Assembly: GCA_009698445.1 (NCBI GenBank)
Contig: WLQG01000001.1
Coordinates: 1 to 64,000, forward strand
Direction: 5' to 3'
Source of the DNA: Actinomycetota bacterium
GTDB taxonomy: Bacteria; Actinomycetota; Actinomycetes; Nanopelagicales; Nanopelagicaceae
Length of the DNA: 64,000 nucleotides
In this document: piece by piece, positions 58,375 to 64,000 of the stretch
How the letters are laid out: the number at the start of each line of letters is the position of its first letter
How positions within the stretch are numbered: the stretch's first letter is position 1
Translations under genes and position numbers: made by a program
Notes under the pieces: model-generated
Database searches by the model: none
What the model was told of the DNA's origin: nothing
What the model saw: the letters and a program-made list of their open reading frames with translations, nothing else

Positions 58375-59711
58375 TAGCGGTCAACGCCTCCCATAACTGG
58401 ATCAATTGAAGCAACTGCGCCGATGATGTCGGCGATCATTCCGCCTTCACTCATTGCAGAAGTTGCTTGTAAGTTATTAAAAGATGGTTCGCGGAAGTGC
58501 ATGCGATACGGCTTCGTTCCACCATCAGAAACTACATGTGCACCTAGCTCACCGCGTGGAGACTCAATTGCTGCGTACACCTGACCTGCAGGAACATGGA
58601 AACCTTCGGTAACTAACTTGAAGTGGTGAATCAAAGATTCCATAGAGGTTCCCATGATTTCGCGAATGTGGTTGAGAGAGTTACCGAGTCCATCTCCACC
58701 CAATGCCAACTGTGCTGGCCACGCAATCTTTTTATCTGCAACCATGACTGGTGCGCCTTCAAGTTTTTCTAACTTATCAAGTGCTTGTTCAATAATGCGC
58801 AGTGATTGCTCAAGTTCATTCATACGAATCAAGAAACGGCCATAAACATCGCAAGTATCCGCAGTGATGACATCAAAGTTATAGTTTTCATAACCAGAAT
58901 ATGGCGCGATCTTACGAAGATCCCAAGGAAGACCTGTAGAGCGAAGTACTGGTCCAGTAATTCCAAGAGTTGTACATCCAGCTAGATCCAAGTAACCAAT
59001 TCCTTGTGTGCGCTTCATCCAAATTGAATTACCAACAAGCAAGGTTGTGTTGTCTTTGAAGTTCTTGCGCATGAGCTTTACTGCATCACGAATTTTTGGA
59101 ATCGCACCTGCTGGAAGATCTTGTTGAACTCCACCTGGACGCACATAGGCCATATTCATACGAAGCCCCGAGATCATTTCAAAGATATCCAGAACAATTT
59201 CGCGCTCACGGAAAGCAAAGAACATTGGTGAAATGGCGCCTAATTCAAGGGCGCCAGTACCAAGGGCAACCATGTGTGAGGAAATGCGATTGAGTTCCAT
59301 CATCATCACGCGAATAACACTTGCGCGTTCTGGAACATCGTTTGTAATTCCCAAAAGCTTTTCAATAGCTAAGCAATATGCAGTCTCATTAAATAGTGGG
59401 GCTAGATAGTCCATTCGCGTGACGAAAGTTGTGCCCTGAGTCCAACTGCGATATTCCATGTTCTTTTCGATACCTGTGTGTAGGTATCCAATTCCGGCAC
59501 GGGCTTCAGTAACTGTTTCGCCCTCAAGTTCTAGAACTAAACGAAGCACGCCGTGTGTTGATGGGTGTTGTGGTCCCATATTTACAACAACGCGTTCTTC
59601 TTTTGTTGAACCGATTTCTTGAACTAGTGAATCCCAGTCACCACCAGTTACTGAATAAACCGTTCCTTCAGTTGTATCGCGTGATGGTGCATATGGATCA
59701 AATGTTGTCAC
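58374..59711 (-). CDS. nuoD: NADH-quinone oxidoreductase subunit D
   Basis: [16 protein letters not shown]. Confidence 0.96.
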   Translation of the reverse strand: MTTFDPYAPSRDTTEGTVYSVTGGDWDSLVQEIGSTKEERVVVNMGPQHPSTHGVLRLVLELEGETVTEARAGIGYLHTGIEKNMEYRSWTQGTTFVTRMDYLAPLFNETAYCLAIEKLLGITNDVPERASVIRVMMMELNRISSHMVALGTGALELGAISPMFFAFREREIVLDIFEMISGLRMNMAYVRPGGVQQDLPAGAIPKIRDAVKLMRKNFKDNTTLLVGNSIWMKRTQGIGYLDLAGCTTLGITGPVLRSTGLPWDLRKIAPYSGYENYNFDVITADTCDVYGRFLIRMNELEQSLRIIEQALDKLEKLEGAPVMVADKKIAWPAQLALGGDGLGNSLNHIREIMGTSMESLIHHFKLVTEGFHVPAGQVYAAIESPRGELGAHVVSDGGTKPYRMHFREPSFNNLQATSAMSEGGMIADIIGAVASIDPVMGGVDR

Positions 59712-60337
59712 TTGTATGCCCTCCGCTCATTTGGAGGAGGAGTTGTTGCGCCCTTGTATTCAACTGGAATTCCACCGAGTGCGTAGTCCTTGCGCTGTGG
59801 GTGACCTTGCCAATCATCTGGCATCAAAATTCGAGTAAGTCCTGGGTGACCATCAAAAATAATTCCAAACATGTCAAAAGTTTCGCGCTCATGCCAGTTG
59901 TTACCAGCCCACACTTCGACAAGTGTTGGAATATGCGCATCTGAATCAGGAACCGAAACTTCTAAACGAATTCGGCGATTATTTGTAAGTGAGAGCAATG
60001 GATAAACCGCGTGTAATTCGCGACCGGCATCGGCTGGGTAATGAACTCCAGATACACCCATACACATTTCGAATTTCAATGAGTCACGCAAAATAAGACA
60101 CACTTCAACTAATTTTTCACGCTTTACATGCAGAGTTAATTCACCGCGATCAACAACTACTCGTTCAATTGCTTGTGAAAATAATGGATACGCACGTTCA
60201 AGATCATCGGCAACATCATCGAAATAACTGCCATATGGACGCTCGGAAGAACCGGTTGAAGCTGCAGTTGGTGCTAGCCCGCCATATCCAGATGTATCTC
60301 CGGTGCCGCGGGCACCAAACATTCCGTGATCACTCAT
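59708..60337 (-). CDS. nuoC: NADH-quinone oxidoreductase subunit C
   Basis: [38 protein letters not shown]. Confidence 0.96.
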   Translation of the reverse strand: MSDHGMFGARGTGDTSGYGGLAPTAASTGSSERPYGSYFDDVADDLERAYPLFSQAIERVVVDRGELTLHVKREKLVEVCLILRDSLKFEMCMGVSGVHYPADAGRELHAVYPLLSLTNNRRIRLEVSVPDSDAHIPTLVEVWAGNNWHERETFDMFGIIFDGHPGLTRILMPDDWQGHPQRKDYALGGIPVEYKGATTPPPNERRAYK

Positions 60338-60895
60338 TTAAGCCAGCAGGCCCTTCATCTCAATAGTGGGCTTTGCATTAATTGCCGCTAGCTCAACTTC
60401 TTTGATGATGTCTGCACGATTTGATCCAAGTTTTTCATCGTAAATCTTTGAGTGAAGTTTCAAAATTGCATCGAGCAACATTTCAGGACGAGGTGGGCAA
60501 CCTGGAAGATAAATATCAACTGGAACCACATGGTCTACACCTTGAACAATCGCGTAGTTATTAAACATTCCTCCAGATGAAGCGCATGCGCCCATGGCAA
60601 TTACCCATTTAGGCGCTGCCATTTGATCATAAATCTGACGAAGCACTGGCGCCATTTTGTTTGAAACGCGGCCAGCAACAATCATTAAATCTGCTTGGCG
60701 TGGGGATGCACGAAAAACTTCCATTCCAAAGCGGGAAATATCGTATTTAGCCGCTGATCCAACTGCCATCATTTCAATAGCACAACATGCAAGACCAAAA
60801 GTTGCTGGCCACAAAGAGTTCTTGCGCATGTACCCAGCGAGTTTTTCTACAGTTGTTAAAACAAAACCGCTTGGGATTTTCTCTTCAAGACCCAT
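60338..60895 (-). CDS. nuoB: NADH-quinone oxidoreductase subunit B
   Basis: [18 protein letters not shown]. Confidence 0.96.
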   Translation of the reverse strand: MGLEEKIPSGFVLTTVEKLAGYMRKNSLWPATFGLACCAIEMMAVGSAAKYDISRFGMEVFRASPRQADLMIVAGRVSNKMAPVLRQIYDQMAAPKWVIAMGACASSGGMFNNYAIVQGVDHVVPVDIYLPGCPPRPEMLLDAILKLHSKIYDEKLGSNRADIIKEVELAAINAKPTIEMKGLLA

Positions 60896-60898
60896 TTA

Positions 60899-61270
60899 TT
60901 AATCCCATTCCAATCCGCCACGGCGCCATACGTATGCATACGCTACGAAAACTGTTCCAATAAAAATTGTCATTTCGACTAAACCAAAAATTCCTAGTGC
61001 ATCAAATGAGACTGCCCATGGATAAAGGAAAACAATTTCAATATCAAAAATAATAAAAAGCATGGCAGTTAAAAAGTATTTAACTGGAAAACGCCCGCCT
61101 TGGGCAGCTTGTGGTGAAGGTTCGATTCCGCATTCGTAGGCATCAAGTTTTGCGCGGTTGTAACGCTTCGGACCGGTGAGAGCCCCAGCTGCAACTGAAA
61201 AAATCGCAAAGCCAAAACCGATTGCGCCTAGCACCAAAATAGGCACGTATGGATTTGATGTGGATATCAC
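60899..61270 (-). CDS. nuoA: NADH-quinone oxidoreductase subunit A
   Basis: YECGIEPSPQAAQGGRFPVKYFLTAMLFIIFDIEIVFLYPWAV; GTG start (MISTSNPYV) avoids menG overlap. Confidence 0.93.
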   Translation of the reverse strand: MISTSNPYVPILVLGAIGFGFAIFSVAAGALTGPKRYNRAKLDAYECGIEPSPQAAQGGRFPVKYFLTAMLFIIFDIEIVFLYPWAVSFDALGIFGLVEMTIFIGTVFVAYAYVWRRGGLEWD

Positions 61271-61310
61271 GTGTGAAATCTTAAGGTCGGTTGGCCGATG
61301 CCGTTGACCG

Positions 61311-62003
61311 CTAGCCCTTAATCCCGCTGTGAACTGCAACAACCCCGCCGGTCAGGTTTTTCCAGCTCACCTGGCTCCAGCCCGCCTTCTCCATAGCCGA
61401 TGCCAAAGCCGGCTGAGCTGGCCAGGCCCGAATCGATTCAGCCAAATAAACGTAGGCGTCAGGGTTGGATGAGGTTCTGCGCGCGATTATCGGCAAAAGC
61501 TTCATCAGATACTCGCTGTATATGGTGCGAAATGGCCCCCAGGTGGGATGGCTAAATTCGACGACGACTATGCGCCCGCCAGATTTACTCACTCGAAGCG
61601 CCTCAGCGAGCGCCTTGGGGTAATCCACCGTGTTTCGAAGTCCGTAGGAAATGGTGACAACGTCAAAAGTATTGGCCTCAAAGGGCAGATTCAGGGCATC
61701 GGCCTTTGAAAAATTGAGGTACGGACGCGTTTTACGGCCAACGGCCAACATGCCTTCTGAGAAATCAGTGGCAAAGACGGTTGCGCCGGCTTTATGCAAA
61801 GGTTCAGAGGAAGAACCGGGGCCGGCAGCTAAATCCAGAATTTTCATGCCAGGTGCTGGGGCGATGATCTTGGTTGCGGCTTTGCGCCAGGCTTTGGTGC
61901 GGCCCAGGCTTAATAGATCATTTACCAGGTCATAGCGCTTGGCCACGCCATCAAACATCGCCGCTACTTCATCGGGATCTTTGTTCAAATGAGCGCGGGA
62001 CAT
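61311..62003 (-). CDS. menG: Demethylmenaquinone methyltransferase
   Basis: VAAMFDGVAKRYDLVNDLLSLGRTKAWR; LDLAAGPGSS; start refined to MSRAHL. Confidence 0.92.
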   Translation of the reverse strand: MSRAHLNKDPDEVAAMFDGVAKRYDLVNDLLSLGRTKAWRKAATKIIAPAPGMKILDLAAGPGSSSEPLHKAGATVFATDFSEGMLAVGRKTRPYLNFSKADALNLPFEANTFDVVTISYGLRNTVDYPKALAEALRVSKSGGRIVVVEFSHPTWGPFRTIYSEYLMKLLPIIARRTSSNPDAYVYLAESIRAWPAQPALASAMEKAGWSQVSWKNLTGGVVAVHSGIKG

Positions 62004-62063
62004 AAGCATATTCTCCCTTGAAGTAGGCTCATCCACAACTCTGCGCACGCGAAAGGTTCAAGG

Positions 62064-62648
62064 ATGTCATTTTCAACTACGCCACTTAGAGCTTTAGTAA
62101 TTCCTCGTTCCAGCGCACTGAGCAATTCAATCCTGGTCGTTGGCGGCGTTGGCTTCTTATCGGCCTTAGCGCAAATTGCCATTCCAGTTCCAGGGTCCCC
62201 GGTTCCAGTAACTGGTCAAACTCTTGGCGTGCTTTTAGTTGGAACAACTTATGGTGCATCACTGGGTTTTGTTACTTTTGCAACGTACCTTCTAGCAGGA
62301 ATTGCTGGCGCACCGATTTTTGCAGGACAGAGTTTTGGAATTGAAAAAGTTACAGGTGCAACTGGTGGCTACTTAGTCGGCATGTTAATTACTACGTATG
62401 TTTTGGGATTATTTGCTAACAAGCACTTTGATCAAAAATTTATAACAGCGTTGCCATCCATGCTTTTCGGTACTGCAATTGTTTTCACTTTCGGAGTTTT
62501 CTGGCTACATCAATTCACCGGAAAAGATTGGGCCTGGACAATTAGCGCAGGTTTAACGCCATTTATAATTGGTGAAGCTTTAAAAATTCTAATCGCGGGT
62601 ACTTCACTCCCTATTGTTTGGCGAATAGTTAATCGCAAGAACGCATAA
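62064..62648 (+). CDS. bioY: BioY family biotin transporter S-component
   Basis: IPVPGSPVPVTGQTLGVLLVGTTYGASLGFVTFATYLLAGIAGAPIFA. Confidence 0.93.
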   Translation: MSFSTTPLRALVIPRSSALSNSILVVGGVGFLSALAQIAIPVPGSPVPVTGQTLGVLLVGTTYGASLGFVTFATYLLAGIAGAPIFAGQSFGIEKVTGATGGYLVGMLITTYVLGLFANKHFDQKFITALPSMLFGTAIVFTFGVFWLHQFTGKDWAWTISAGLTPFIIGEALKILIAGTSLPIVWRIVNRKNA

Positions 62649-62661
62649 CTTAACTTTCACT

Positions 62662-63882
62662 ATGGCTTCCCTTATCCCCGTAACAACCACTCGCCTGGGC
62701 GAACACTTGCCTTTGCTCGACTTACTTCCAGATGCCCAACCGTTTGCTTGGGTGCGATCTGGTGAAGGAATTGTTGGTTGGGGAGTTCATGCAACAACAA
62801 CTGTTAGCGGGCCACATAGATTTGCTGATGCCAGGCATTGGTGGCAGAAACAATTAGAAGGTTTTGCTGTTACAAACACGGTTCACGGAAATGGAACTGG
62901 GCCGGTTTTATTCTCATCTTTTTCTTTCTCACCAGATGATGTTTCAGTTTTAGTTATTCCAAAAGTGATAGTCGGTAAAAAAGGCGATAAATCCTGGATT
63001 ACTTGGATTGGCTCAGAACCTCAACCAGTATTGAATTCAGTTGCTCCCGCGCTCCCACAGCTTTCTGTTACTTGGGAAATAGATGCAAATAGCGCCAAAG
63101 TATGGAAATCGCGCGTACAAACTGCAATTGATCGTATTGCTGCGCAAGAGTTAGACAAAGTTGTTTTAGCTAGAGATGCCCTTGGAAATTCACAATCTCC
63201 AATAGATCCCCGTTCAATTTTGCGCACGCTGGCTTTGGAATATCCATCTACCTGGAATTTTTGTGTTTCGGGTTTAGTTGGAGCAACTCCAGAGTTACTA
63301 CTTCGATTAACCAAGAGCATGGTTACTTCACGCGTGTTGGCTGGCACCATTAGTAAGACCGGCGATGATGAAAGAGATTTAGCGCTAGCTGCTTCACTTG
63401 CACGTTCTTCAAAAGATTTAGAAGAACACGAATACGCAGTGCGCTCGGTTGCCGATGCTATTGAACCATTTTGCACATCCATCAACGTTCCAGAATCACC
63501 ATTTGTTTTGCACTTAGCCAATGTCATGCACCTTGCGACAGATGTGACTGGGGCCCTTGCCGAAACTTTGGCACATGTTGATGCCTTTACAATTCTTGAA
63601 CAACTTCATCCATCTGCTGCTGTGTGTGGAACACCACGACCACAAGCCGGCGCCTTAATCACTGAGATTGAGGCGATGTCTCGCGGCCGATATGCAGGTC
63701 CAGTTGGTTGGATTGATGCTGCTGGTGATGGAGAGTTAGGAATCGCTCTTCGTTGTGGACAGATTAAAGGCGATTCAATTCGAATTTTTGCTGGGTGTGG
63801 AATTGTTGCTGGCTCTGATCCAGATAAAGAGTTGGCCGAAAGTGAAGCAAAGTTTTTACCAATGCGCAGTGCACTGCTTTAA
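62662..63882 (+). CDS. menF: Isochorismate synthase (chorismate-binding)
   Basis: SRVLAGTISKT, LHPSAAVCGTPRPQA, YAGPVGWIDA. Confidence 0.92.
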   Translation: MASLIPVTTTRLGEHLPLLDLLPDAQPFAWVRSGEGIVGWGVHATTTVSGPHRFADARHWWQKQLEGFAVTNTVHGNGTGPVLFSSFSFSPDDVSVLVIPKVIVGKKGDKSWITWIGSEPQPVLNSVAPALPQLSVTWEIDANSAKVWKSRVQTAIDRIAAQELDKVVLARDALGNSQSPIDPRSILRTLALEYPSTWNFCVSGLVGATPELLLRLTKSMVTSRVLAGTISKTGDDERDLALAASLARSSKDLEEHEYAVRSVADAIEPFCTSINVPESPFVLHLANVMHLATDVTGALAETLAHVDAFTILEQLHPSAAVCGTPRPQAGALITEIEAMSRGRYAGPVGWIDAAGDGELGIALRCGQIKGDSIRIFAGCGIVAGSDPDKELAESEAKFLPMRSALL

Positions 63883-64000
63883 ATAGAGCTCATCGATTCA
63901 TAAATAGCTTTTAGTGAATCTGCATTTGCATCACGCGAAGGAACCTTTGCCACAACAATTGAAATTCCATTTACTGGAGCTGCTAAAGTTTTTTTAAGTT
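63879..64000 (-). CDS. C-terminal fragment truncated by window end; possibly MenD
   Basis: Hand translation ends ...LKKTLAAPVNGISIVVAKVPSRDANADSLKAIYESMSSI*; neighbourhood of menF/menG. Confidence 0.4.
   Translation of the reverse strand, partial: LKKTLAAPVNGISIVVAKVPSRDANADSLKAIYESMSSI

Noticed and set aside
1-64000. CRISPR arrays, IS elements, integrases, toxin-antitoxin or phage genes
   Set aside because: No regularly spaced repeats and no ORF with transposase, recombinase or Cas motifs seen on reading either strand.

Overview
The window looks like a low-GC, compact actinobacterial chromosome segment (Nanopelagicales/acI-like is my guess from gene content, not proven). There are two parts. 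(1) ~0.24-43.7 kb is an accessory catabolic region between a tRNA-Met/tRNA-Thr pair and tRNA-Tyr. It holds a CUT1 sugar ABC system, a polar amino-acid ABC system, and cluster A (KDPG aldolase, phosphotriesterase, FAD oxidoreductase, two Gfo/Idh/MocA proteins, an IolE-like TIM barrel, an Rbs-type ABC transporter, SIS, GntR, ROK, DeoC, SDR). It also holds cluster B (second CUT1 system, two SMP-30 lactonases, several SDRs, two enolase-superfamily dehydratases, 2-oxoacid dehydrogenase E1 alpha/beta, a free-standing lipoyl domain, VOC, muconolactone-isomerase-like protein, LacI regulator, Sua5-like protein, MaoC-CaiB-CitE-MaoC-Mct-like CoA module, PfkB kinase, LarA homologue). (2) ~43.7-64 kb is core: YajQ, RarD, polyprenyl synthetase, complete nuoA-N, menG, bioY, menF and a truncated menD-like end. 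Main hunt results: a LacI regulon for cluster B with two identical operators and one degenerate operator, one embedded in a 52-bp inverted repeat; an apparent sugar-acid to CoA-ester pathway with a methylfumaryl/citramalyl-CoA-type module and an E2-less lipoyl carrier; HutC-type operators for the GntR; perfect hairpins at three binding-protein/permease or binding-protein/ATPase junctions; a permease without a canonical start codon; an unlisted 38-aa Cys-rich small protein. Everything was read by eye; no database search was run.
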